Shown: one piece after another, positions 1 through 5,495 of the stretch | Layout: the number at the start of each line of letters is the position of its first letter | How positions within the stretch are numbered: position 1 is the first letter of the stretch | Source of the DNA: Legionellales bacterium | GTDB taxonomy: Bacteria; Pseudomonadota; Gammaproteobacteria; Legionellales; Legionellaceae | Assembly: GCA_003489505.1 (NCBI GenBank) | Contig: DNMA01000070.1 | Coordinates: 689 to 6,183, forward strand | Length of the DNA stretch: 5,495 nt | Reading direction: 5' to 3' | Position numbers and translations under genes: made by a program | Notes under the pieces: model-generated | Seen by the model: only the letters and a program-made list of their open reading frames with translations | Told to the model about the DNA's origin: nothing | Databases searched by the model: none

Positions 1-1668
1 TTAGTCATTATTGGTTTTTGGCATGATTTTTCTTATTGGGAAAACTTCTTTATCGCCTGCATTAGCGGTTTATTAGGCGTTTTATTTTCAGTACCCCTTC
101 GAAAGACGCTAGTGAATCATTCTGGTTTGCCATTTCCAGAGGGCAAAGCCATTGCTGCAATTTTAGAAAATCAATCCAATGCAAAAGGTTTTAAACTGTT
201 AATTCTAGGAATTCTTTTAGGCGCTGTCATTGATTTTATGCAAACCGGCTTACATGTCATTGCGACCAACTGGGTCAGTTGGCACCAGTTAGGTCATTTT
301 ACCCTAATGTTTAGTATGGGGTTTTCTATCGCCATGATCAGTGCAGGCTTTTTGGTTGGCCCTAGAATGTCATTAAGTATCTTAATCGGTGCTTTAATTG
401 CTTGGTATATGGTTTTACCTTATTTTAGTTTTATTCCAAGTGGCCATGAAAATGTAGTTAATTTTGGTCAACAATTATGGAGTCAACAAATTCGTTATTT
501 TGGGATTGGTGCATTACTGATTTCCGGGGTTTTATCTTTGTTTTTATTGATTAAACCCTTACTCAGCAAGATGGTCATGGTCGCCCAAACCCAGCAGAAA
601 TTTGAAGATGCTGAAAAAGATATCCCTCAGTTTATTTTATGGGGGGCGGTTGCTTTATTGGGTTTATTATTAATGGTCTTTTTCAAACAGCTGATTCCTA
701 TTCAAGACTTGCCCATTTCTTATGCTTTGGGTTACAAATTAATCTTTTTTGCTGTTTTATTTGTTTTGTTGGTGGGCTTTGTGATGGCTACCGTTTCGGC
801 TTACTTCTCAGCCATGGTTGGCGTGAGTGCTAGTCCTGGAAGTTCTGTAGTGATTGCCTCCTTAATGCTTGCGGCCTGGAGTGTTTTAGCCTTTCTAAAT
901 CAAGGAGTTTTACATGATAAGGCCTTGCTGGCTGCTGAGGCGATAGTGATTATTTTAGCAAGCATGGTGACAGGCATTGCAGCGATTTCTAATGATAATA
1001 TTCAAGATCTTAAAGTGGGGCATATTATTGGTGCAACACCTTGGAAACAACAATTGATGTTAATGATAGGTGTTGTGGTTTCTGCCCTAGTGATTCCTGC
1101 GGTGATGCAAATTCTTTTTAAAGTTTATGGTATTGCAGGACACAGTTTGCAAGGCGATGTGGATGCAGCAAGTTCTTTACCTGCGCCAACAGCCGCATTA
1201 TTAGCAACCTTAACCGATGGTTTTTTTCAGCATGCTCTTCCATGGCAGGTGATTTTGATGGGGTCTTTAGTGATGTCTTGTATTATTGCCCTTATTTATT
1301 TTTTCCCTGTGGTGCGAGGCCTTGGATTATCTTTCTTTGGGGTCGCCATTGGCATGTATTTGCCGATGGAAACTTCGACACCGATTATTCTGGGAGGGTG
1401 GCTATCTTGGTTGATTCAAAGACGTGAGCATCAAGGTTTTATTCAAGAAGGTAGTGTCAATAAAATGGTTTGCTTAGTCTGTGGATTGGTGGCCGGCTCT
1501 GCAGTCATGGATGTTATTTTAGCCTTCTTTTTTGCATGGCATGGCAACATCAATTATTTTTCATGGGTACAAAATGACCCGCATCATGTAACAGTTTATG
1601 CCGCCTTAGGATTAATTGTTTTAATGGCTTTGAGTATTGTCAAATATCGTCAAATTTCAGATAAATGA
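1..1668 (+). CDS. OPT-family oligopeptide transporter, 5' end outside the window
   Basis: This is an integral inner-membrane transporter of the oligopeptide transporter (OPT) family; bacterial members are thought to import small peptides or related compounds with cations. The frame is open from base 1, so the GTG at 112 is internal and the true start is upstream; 555 residues are visible. Counting from the first residue in the window, family hallmarks are LPFPEGKA (43-50), a VGVSASPGSS loop (273-282), NDNIQDLKVG followed by GATPWKQQ (331-351), LPAPTAA (393-399) and YLPMETSTPIILGG (452-465). Between them lie many hydrophobic segments of about 20 residues. Family members are commonly about 630 to 670 residues, so roughly 80 to 110 N-terminal residues are missing. 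The stop is TGA at 1666-1668, inside the end of the convergent glycosyltransferase gene. GC is about 39.6 percent by hand count. Family assignment is firm; the substrate is unknown. Confidence 0.93.
   Translation, partial: LVIIGFWHDFSYWENFFIACISGLLGVLFSVPLRKTLVNHSGLPFPEGKAIAAILENQSNAKGFKLLILGILLGAVIDFMQTGLHVIATNWVSWHQLGHFTLMFSMGFSIAMISAGFLVGPRMSLSILIGALIAWYMVLPYFSFIPSGHENVVNFGQQLWSQQIRYFGIGALLISGVLSLFLLIKPLLSKMVMVAQTQQKFEDAEKDIPQFILWGAVALLGLLLMVFFKQLIPIQDLPISYALGYKLIFFAVLFVLLVGFVMATVSAYFSAMVGVSASPGSSVVIASLMLAAWSVLAFLNQGVLHDKALLAAEAIVIILASMVTGIAAISNDNIQDLKVGHIIGATPWKQQLMLMIGVVVSALVIPAVMQILFKVYGIAGHSLQGDVDAASSLPAPTAALLATLTDGFFQHALPWQVILMGSLVMSCIIALIYFFPVVRGLGLSFFGVAIGMYLPMETSTPIILGGWLSWLIQRREHQGFIQEGSVNKMVCLVCGLVAGSAVMDVILAFFFAWHGNINYFSWVQNDPHHVTVYAALGLIVLMALSIVKYRQISDK
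1650..1668. other. Tail-to-tail overlap of the transporter and glycosyltransferase genes
   Basis: The last 19 bp are shared by two convergent genes. The minus-strand stop (TGA, read from 1652 to 1650) lies inside the transporter's last codons, and the transporter stop (TGA, 1666-1668) lies inside the glycosyltransferase's last codons. There is no intergenic gap and no recognisable GC-rich hairpin with a T-run next to either stop, so each transcript probably runs antisense into its neighbour unless termination occurs inside the opposing gene. Confidence 0.85.
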
Positions 1669-3056
1669 TGGTCAATCATCAAGGGATTGCTCAATAGGGC
1701 ATTTTTTTGATTATTTTTACAATATTCCAGAAACCACTGAATATTGCCATCTTCCCAGATCAAACCTTGAGATGAATCTGCCTCCAGATTTATCTTGGGG
1801 TGATGAATCAAGATTTTACAATCGGGTCTCAGTTTAAAAGAGGCTAGCTCCATCAGGCTCAAGCCTCCTCCTTTAATAATCAATAAATGTGCTGCATTCA
1901 AAATCTTTCTTAAATTTTTAGCGTTTAAATGCCCTAAAAGATAAATTTTTGATGGACTTTGTTGTTGAAGTTTATAAATTTGTTTTTGGATGCTTCGGCA
2001 AGTTTTCCCGACAATGGCAATGTGTTCTATGTTTTTTTGTATCAAAGCCTTAAGATAATCAAGCGTTGTTTGACCCTGCGCAGAACTTAACATCAGTACA
2101 GCAATTTTTTCTTTGGGTTGGCAAGCAATCATTTTATGATTTATCCAAAGGACATTAAACCCCCAAAAATCATGAAAATAATTTTTTTTCCTCAGTTCTG
2201 TCCGAATCATTGGATTTTGTTCTGGCGCATAGAAATAAAAATGCTTTGCAAGATTTTGTTCGGCAAAGATACTTTGCTCATCTAATTTTAATAAGTGTAT
2301 CGATAAATAATTTTTTTCTTGGGCTTTAATACTTTGTAAGGGTTTTAGATAATGCAAAGCTGATGCTTTGGGAATATCTGTAATAAATTGGTGAATCTGA
2401 ATAGGAAATAGGCTTTTTTGATGTTTTTTTTCAAGCTGTGGAATTTTTTGATTATAAACATTGACGGCATGACAAATGGCCGGTAGTCCAAGTGCTTGGG
2501 TTGAAATAATACTATCAAAAGGATTGCCATCTATGATGGCCTGTTCTAGGAGTTTTTGTAATTGCTGACTAATGGGTTTTTTGTAAAACCTATCTAAAAA
2601 GACCTGACCTTTGGAGACGGTATTTAAAGATTTTCCATGGCCTTGGCTTTGTAAGAGATTAAAGATTGCAGTATAGAGATAGCCATTGGGTAATAAATCT
2701 AAAAGATAATCAATGTAGGGTCTTTGATGATGCGCTTTTTGTTGTTTTAATAATGACATCTTTTCTTTTTTTAATTGAAAAGGTGAGGGGATATAATATT
2801 TTTTTTCTAGCTGGCTTAACTTTTTAATCAGCGGAATATTAAAAAAATATAGGGCTCCCCAAATCAATGTTTCAATAGAAAGTTTTTTATTCCTAGGTTT
2901 AGAGATATAATGATGTTTTAGCGTTTTTTGTTGTTGAGATAATTGTTGGATAAGGCTTAAAGCGGCACTAATGTGTCCATTGCCACCACTGGAGGCAATA
3001 ATTAAAGGGTGATTTGTATTCAACCAAGAAGATGTTTGATGTTCTTGTTGGAACAT
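1650..3056 (-). CDS. GT-B glycosyltransferase-like protein (MurG / MGDG-synthase superfamily), divergent
   Basis: The 468-residue protein has no signal peptide or clear membrane segment and is rich in Lys, Gln, His and Ile. I infer a GT-B fold of the GT28 type, which moves a sugar from a nucleotide sugar to a lipid or glycan acceptor at the inner membrane. Near the N-terminus a beta strand leads into SSGGNGHISAA (22-32), matching the glycine-rich acceptor-side loop of MurG and MGDG synthases. The C-terminal half starts with IAVLMLSSAQG (318-328), then LLGH (373-376), and LLIIKGGGLSLMEL (391-404), matching the nucleotide-sugar motif (usually TKxGGxTxxE), with HHPKINLE (418-425) near the usual P...QE..N loop. 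The N-terminal domain is unusually long (about 300 residues), so this is not ordinary MurG of about 360 residues. ATG at 3056 has GAGG 7 nt upstream. GC is about 33.5 percent by hand count. Acceptor and donor are unknown; the catalytic fit is moderate, and a lost or altered activity is possible. Confidence 0.72.
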   Translation of the reverse strand: MFQQEHQTSSWLNTNHPLIIASSGGNGHISAALSLIQQLSQQQKTLKHHYISKPRNKKLSIETLIWGALYFFNIPLIKKLSQLEKKYYIPSPFQLKKEKMSLLKQQKAHHQRPYIDYLLDLLPNGYLYTAIFNLLQSQGHGKSLNTVSKGQVFLDRFYKKPISQQLQKLLEQAIIDGNPFDSIISTQALGLPAICHAVNVYNQKIPQLEKKHQKSLFPIQIHQFITDIPKASALHYLKPLQSIKAQEKNYLSIHLLKLDEQSIFAEQNLAKHFYFYAPEQNPMIRTELRKKNYFHDFWGFNVLWINHKMIACQPKEKIAVLMLSSAQGQTTLDYLKALIQKNIEHIAIVGKTCRSIQKQIYKLQQQSPSKIYLLGHLNAKNLRKILNAAHLLIIKGGGLSLMELASFKLRPDCKILIHHPKINLEADSSQGLIWEDGNIQWFLEYCKNNQKNALLSNPLMIDHHLSEI

Positions 3057-3058
3057 GG

Positions 3059-3068
3059 TGAGGCCTCA
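3059..3068. repeat. Perfect 10-bp palindrome over the glycosyltransferase ribosome binding site
   Basis: TGAGGCCTCA is its own reverse complement. It has no spacer, so it cannot fold into a normal hairpin in RNA, but it could be a site for a small dimeric DNA-binding protein. It lies between the proposed minus-strand promoter and the glycosyltransferase start codon. It is one of few GC-rich patches in the intergenic region. With one copy only, chance is a fair explanation. Confidence 0.4.
3064..3067 (-). promoter_or_regulatory. Ribosome binding site of the glycosyltransferase-like gene
   Basis: GAGG on the minus strand is 7 nt before the ATG at 3056. This spacing supports that ATG as the start. 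The site is inside the palindrome TGAGGCCTCA. Confidence 0.65.
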
Positions 3069-3124
3069 TTCAAGAGATATTTCTAACTATGAGTATAGAA
3101 TTGAATTTTAAAATTGCATATTTT

Positions 3125-3130
3125 AAGGAA
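3125..3130 (+). promoter_or_regulatory. Ribosome binding site of the PH-domain gene
   Basis: AAGGAA lies 10 nt before ATG 3141. It decides the start: the longer frame opening at TTG 3114 would place this site inside the coding region and has no good site of its own. Confidence 0.65.
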
Positions 3131-3140
3131 ACATTTATTC

Positions 3141-3581
3141 ATGAACGAAAATAAAGTCATTGAACAACCTATTATCTGTCGTTTGCATTGGATTATTTTT
3201 TTACGCCCCTTGCTGATTTTATTAATTCCTATTTTGATGGGTCACTTAGGTATTTACCAACGTCATATATTCCTTACATTTGCAGCGATTTCTGTGATTT
3301 GGTTTATTTCAGAAATTATTCATTATGTTTTTACCTTTATGACCATCCAGCCTCGAAATGTTATTTTGCAATCAGGATTTTTAATCCAGCAAACGATTGA
3401 TATTCCTTTAGCTAAAATTGAAAGTATTGATATTCGACAATCTTTGATTGGCACGATTTTTAATTATGGGGATCTTTTGATTACCGGTAGTGGTGGTTCA
3501 AGACAAACCATGTATTGTATTCAAAATCCTTTAACGTGTAGACGTTATATTGAACAATTTATGCATGCAGCTCATGAATAA
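3141..3581 (+). CDS. Small membrane protein with bacterial PH domain (bPH_2 / DUF304, YdbS-like)
   Basis: The 146-residue protein has a short N-terminus with CRLHWIIFLRP (13-23), two adjoining hydrophobic segments (about 18-37 and 43-63) forming a membrane hairpin, and a soluble domain from about 65 to 143. That domain has the bPH_2 pattern: a TIQPRNVILQSGFL strand pair (68-81), IPLAKIESIDIRQSLIG, then FNYGDLLITGSGG. Such proteins are anchored in the inner membrane with the PH-like domain most likely cytoplasmic. Most have no proven function; B. subtilis YdbS/YdbT relatives are linked to envelope stress and bacteriocin resistance. The gene is AT-rich (about 32 percent GC by hand count). The start ATG 3141 has AAGGAA upstream. 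Its stop TAA (3579-3581) overlaps the likely parB start, suggesting translational coupling. Domain call is firm; role is unknown. Confidence 0.85.
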   Translation: MNENKVIEQPIICRLHWIIFLRPLLILLIPILMGHLGIYQRHIFLTFAAISVIWFISEIIHYVFTFMTIQPRNVILQSGFLIQQTIDIPLAKIESIDIRQSLIGTIFNYGDLLITGSGGSRQTMYCIQNPLTCRRYIEQFMHAAHE

Positions 3582-4350
3582 TATGATTACGCCTCGATTT
3601 GAATGGGTAGATATTGAAAAAATCCAAGTTGGGAATTATCAGCCACGCCATCATTTTGATGATGATAAAATCAAGGAGTTGGCTCAATCAATCGCCCAAC
3701 ATGGCATTTTACAACCTTTATTATTGCAAGACAATTATCAAATTATTGCAGGAGAACGGCGTTGGCGGGCCGCAAAAATGCTGGGATTGAAAGAATTGCC
3801 CTGCATGGTTTTTCCAGCAAGCCATCACCAACATGCGCTCCTGTCAATTTTAGAAAATATCCAAAGAGAGCAAATTGAGCCTTTGGAAGAGGCTTTGGCT
3901 TATCAGCGTTTAAAAAAAGAGTTTGCCTGGACGCAAGAACACATGGCAAATCTTTTGGGAAAATCCAGAACCCATGTGACCAATATTTTGCGTTTGTTGA
4001 AATTAAGCCCAATCATTATTGAGGCATTAGACGCTAAAAAAATGACTTATGGACATGCTCGGGCTTTAGTGGGCCTGCCAGAGGAAAAACAAATAGCTTA
4101 TTTAAACCTGATTGAGTCACGTGCATACTCTGTCAGACAAATTGAAAGATTAGTACAAGAGGATAAAAAAAAATCACCAAAAGTGTACAATGAGCATACA
4201 CATTTTTTAAAAACACTTGGAGAACAAGTAGGAACCGTTGTAGAGTATGAATCATATGCTAATGGTGAAGGCTGGTTAAAATTTAAATTTTTTAATCCAG
4301 ATACCCTAGAGGGTCTTCTTGAAAAACTTGGCTTAAGTTATGATGAATGA
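3574..4350 (+). CDS. parB: ParB/Spo0J-family CTP-dependent DNA-binding protein, no ParA alongside
   Basis: This is a ParB-type segregation protein of 258 residues: such proteins bind parS sites, clamp and slide on DNA using CTP, and work with ParA and SMC. All regions are present. The N-terminal CTPase domain has NYQPR (21-25), the GERRWRA arginine box (60-66) and ENIQRE (94-99). The DNA-binding part has a helix-turn-helix at about 118-144 and YGHARAL (159-165). A Lys-rich linker (about 196-205) leads to a C-terminal dimer domain (about 213-258). Three in-frame ATGs are possible: 3565, 3574 and 3583. I chose 3574 because ATGAATAA overlaps the upstream stop by 8 bp; none has a strong ribosome binding site, which fits coupled translation. 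ParA genes usually sit directly upstream of parB; here a PH-domain membrane protein gene does. It may be the main chromosomal ParB moved away from parA, or a second, Noc-like ParB. GC is about 37.7 percent. Confidence 0.9.
   Translation: MNNMITPRFEWVDIEKIQVGNYQPRHHFDDDKIKELAQSIAQHGILQPLLLQDNYQIIAGERRWRAAKMLGLKELPCMVFPASHHQHALLSILENIQREQIEPLEEALAYQRLKKEFAWTQEHMANLLGKSRTHVTNILRLLKLSPIIIEALDAKKMTYGHARALVGLPEEKQIAYLNLIESRAYSVRQIERLVQEDKKKSPKVYNEHTHFLKTLGEQVGTVVEYESYANGEGWLKFKFFNPDTLEGLLEKLGLSYDE
4165..4173 (+). repeat. A9 homopolymer inside parB
   Basis: Nine A residues encode K198-K200 in the linker between the helix-turn-helix region and the C-terminal dimer domain. One extra A leads to TGA within ten codons; one A fewer leads to TAA about 15 codons on. 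Either slip would give a ParB without its dimer domain. Confidence 0.9.
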
Positions 4351-4360
4351 ATAATTAAAA

Positions 4361-4365
4361 AAAGG
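4361..4365 (+). promoter_or_regulatory. Ribosome binding site of dacB
   Basis: AAAGG, at the end of an A7 run, lies 9 nt before ATG 4375. The 24-nt gap after parB holds this site and no terminator, which supports cotranscription. Confidence 0.55.
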
Positions 4366-4374
4366 TTTAGAAAT

Positions 4375-4434
4375 ATGAATAGGAAATTTTGGTTAAGCTT
4401 ATGTTTATTTGGTGTGACGACCATGTCACAGGCA
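4375..4434 (+). other. Signal peptide of DacB
   Basis: Residues 1-20 have a basic start (N2 R3 K4), a hydrophobic core (F5 to M17) and a cleavage site SQA before N21, fitting signal peptidase I. Cys10 is preceded by Leu, so it is not a lipobox and the enzyme should be soluble or only loosely attached in the periplasm. Confidence 0.8.
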
Positions 4435-5495
4435 AATTCTGTTGCAGGCGCGATGCATAATCTCATTCATCGAACTGATCCCAATGTCAATATGGGGATG
4501 ATGGTCGTTGATATGACAACTGGTAATACCTTATATGAACATCAATCTCGACAATTAATGATTCCTGCGAGCAATATGAAGTTATTTTCGCAGGCTGCTG
4601 CCATGTTAGCTTTAGGGCCCGAGTATGAAATTCCAACCCTGCTCAGCACCGATGCCAAGACCTTAACCAATGGCCGTTTGAATGGTTCTTTATATATTCA
4701 CATGCCAGCAGACCCATCTTTTAGTCACCAGGCTTTATTTAATTTATTGACCCAGTTGAAAAATTTAGGGGTTACTGAAATTACGGGTAATGTCATTATC
4801 CAAAGCGATTTGGCGGTTGCAACGCCTTATGCGCCTGGAATGACGCCTAAAGATGAACAATATAGTTATGGTGCGCCCGTTGCACCACTGATTCTTGATG
4901 AAAACCGTTTAACTGTGATTGTCAATCCAGCATCAAAAGTTGGATTGCCTGCGGTGGTTGAAACGCAAAGCCCACAAGGGGTTTTTGATATTGATAATCA
5001 GGTGATCACTCGAGAATCTCCAAAAGGTTGTGGTGTTTCAGTATCATTGGATAATATGGGTAAAATTCATGCCAAAGGGTGTGTTGTGGGCGGACAAATG
5101 GCATTACAGTTCAAAACCCCTATTAAGTATCCCGTGGCTTATTTAGGTGAACATGTTCGTTATAAATTAAAACAAATGGGTATTGCTTTTCATGGTGATG
5201 TCAGATTAGGACAAAGACCTGCTACTACTATCGAAATTGCAAAACATTACAGTAAGCCTTTAAGTCAATTAATGAGTTTAACTTTAAAACCTTCTGACAA
5301 TCTATATGCCAATGCTTTATATTTATTAGCAGCCAATCACATTCGACATGCACCAAGTAATTGGGCTCAAGCTCAAACAGCAGTGCGTCAATTCTTACAA
5401 CAAGAAACCGGAATTGATATGTCTAATGCCGTTTTTGGTGATGGTGCAGGCCTATCTCGCTTTAATCGTGTGACTGCTTATCAAACCATGAGTTT
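4375..5495 (+). CDS. dacB: D-alanyl-D-alanine carboxypeptidase/endopeptidase, PBP4 type, 3' end outside the window
   Basis: This is a class C low-molecular-mass penicillin-binding protein (peptidase family S13), which removes the terminal D-Ala and cuts peptide crosslinks of peptidoglycan in the periplasm. There are 373 residues in the window, roughly 100 short of a full protein. A signal peptide covers residues 1-20. The nucleophile motif SNMK (66-69) gives Ser66 and Lys69, followed by SDN (307-309) and DGAGLSR (356-362). The 241-residue spacing from SxxK to SxN shows the large inserted domain typical of PBP4. The KTG motif lies past the right edge. Two cysteines in the insert (219 and 236) could form a disulfide. 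It follows parB by 24 bp with its own ribosome binding site, so it is likely the third gene of the same operon. GC is about 40.4 percent. No damage is visible in the part seen. Confidence 0.93.
   Translation, partial: MNRKFWLSLCLFGVTTMSQANSVAGAMHNLIHRTDPNVNMGMMVVDMTTGNTLYEHQSRQLMIPASNMKLFSQAAAMLALGPEYEIPTLLSTDAKTLTNGRLNGSLYIHMPADPSFSHQALFNLLTQLKNLGVTEITGNVIIQSDLAVATPYAPGMTPKDEQYSYGAPVAPLILDENRLTVIVNPASKVGLPAVVETQSPQGVFDIDNQVITRESPKGCGVSVSLDNMGKIHAKGCVVGGQMALQFKTPIKYPVAYLGEHVRYKLKQMGIAFHGDVRLGQRPATTIEIAKHYSKPLSQLMSLTLKPSDNLYANALYLLAANHIRHAPSNWAQAQTAVRQFLQQETGIDMSNAVFGDGAGLSRFNRVTAYQTMS

Larger units (their letters stand above)
3057..3140. promoter_or_regulatory. Divergent intergenic region, presumed promoters for both directions
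   Basis: These 84 bases separate two genes that point away from each other, so at least one promoter is expected here. For the minus strand the best -10 candidate is TATACT (plus positions 3092-3097), which would give a leader of about 28 nt; the hexamer 17 bases further upstream (TATGCA) is a poor -35. For the plus strand TATAGA (3094-3099) overlaps the same site but has no convincing -35. If both are used, the two promoters would compete. The region is very AT-rich, so matches to -10 hexamers are cheap. Confidence 0.4.

Noticed and set aside
112..114. GTG at 112 as the transporter start codon.
   Set aside because: The frame is open to base 1 and the residues before it (PLRKTL) are part of the conserved OPT stretch running into LPFPEG, so this codon is internal.
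1673..1708. Intrinsic terminator for the transporter: CAATC/GATTG arms followed later by a T7 run at 1702-1708.
   Set aside because: The stem has only 5 bp and is AT-rich, and 12 bases separate it from the T-run. The region also encodes the glycosyltransferase C-terminus.
1855..1866. Hairpin AGGCT/AGCCT.
   Set aside because: The loop would be 2 nt, the stem is 5 bp, there is no T-run directly after it, and it lies inside a coding gene.
1650..3056. The glycosyltransferase as a secreted Dot/Icm-type effector.
   Set aside because: The C-terminus lacks a cluster of Glu residues typical of such signals, no secretion genes are in the window, and the organism is not established.
3114..3116. TTG start for the PH-domain gene.
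   Set aside because: ATG 3141 has an AAGGAA site 10 nt upstream and gives the usual short N-terminus before the membrane segment.
4113..4128. Possible parS site inside parB, around the core CACGTG.
   Set aside because: Only 10 of 16 bases match the consensus TGTTTCACGTGAAACA, and the right arm matches at one of five positions. The flanks are too poor to call.
4375..4434. Lipoprotein signal in DacB at Cys10.
   Set aside because: The residue before the Cys is Leu rather than Gly, Ala or Ser, and a good SQA signal peptidase I site follows the hydrophobic core.

Overview
The window is AT-rich (by hand count about 32 to 40 percent GC, depending on the gene) and almost fully coding. It looks like chromosomal DNA of a Gram-negative bacterium: there is a periplasmic penicillin-binding protein of the DacB (PBP4) type, a chromosomal-type ParB and a bacterial OPT-family transporter. 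A low-GC gammaproteobacterium, possibly host-associated in the manner of Legionellales, is the best guess from gene content and protein style. No marker gene in the window proves this. No rRNA, tRNA, insertion sequence, phage gene or CRISPR array is visible.

Layout: (1) 1-1668 plus, the 3' part of an OPT-family oligopeptide transporter gene whose start lies upstream of the window. (2) 1650-3056 minus, a lone inverted gene for a 468-residue GT-B glycosyltransferase-like protein (MurG / MGDG-synthase superfamily). It converges on the transporter gene and overlaps its end by 19 bp. (3) 3057-3140, a short divergent control region with ribosome binding sites, a possible -10 element on the minus strand and a perfect 10-bp palindrome over the glycosyltransferase Shine-Dalgarno site. 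(4) 3141-3581 plus, a small membrane protein with a bacterial PH domain (YdbS-like, bPH_2). (5) 3574-4350 plus, a complete ParB/Spo0J-type protein whose likely start overlaps the stop of the previous gene. (6) 4375 to the right edge, plus, the 5' part of dacB with a signal peptide and the SxxK and SxN active-site motifs; the KTG motif lies beyond the edge.

Genes 4 to 6 are tightly packed on one strand (8-bp overlap, then a 24-bp gap) and are probably cotranscribed. This would join a membrane PH-domain protein, a ParB with no adjacent ParA, and a peptidoglycan-trimming enzyme. The glycosyltransferase-like protein would act on a cell-envelope lipid or glycan if its family assignment holds, but its substrate cannot be read from the sequence. 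Most of the window is ordinary. The points worth a second look are the divergent glycosyltransferase, the ParA-less ParB translationally linked to a membrane protein gene, and long A-tracts that could cause slippage in parB and in the glycosyltransferase gene.
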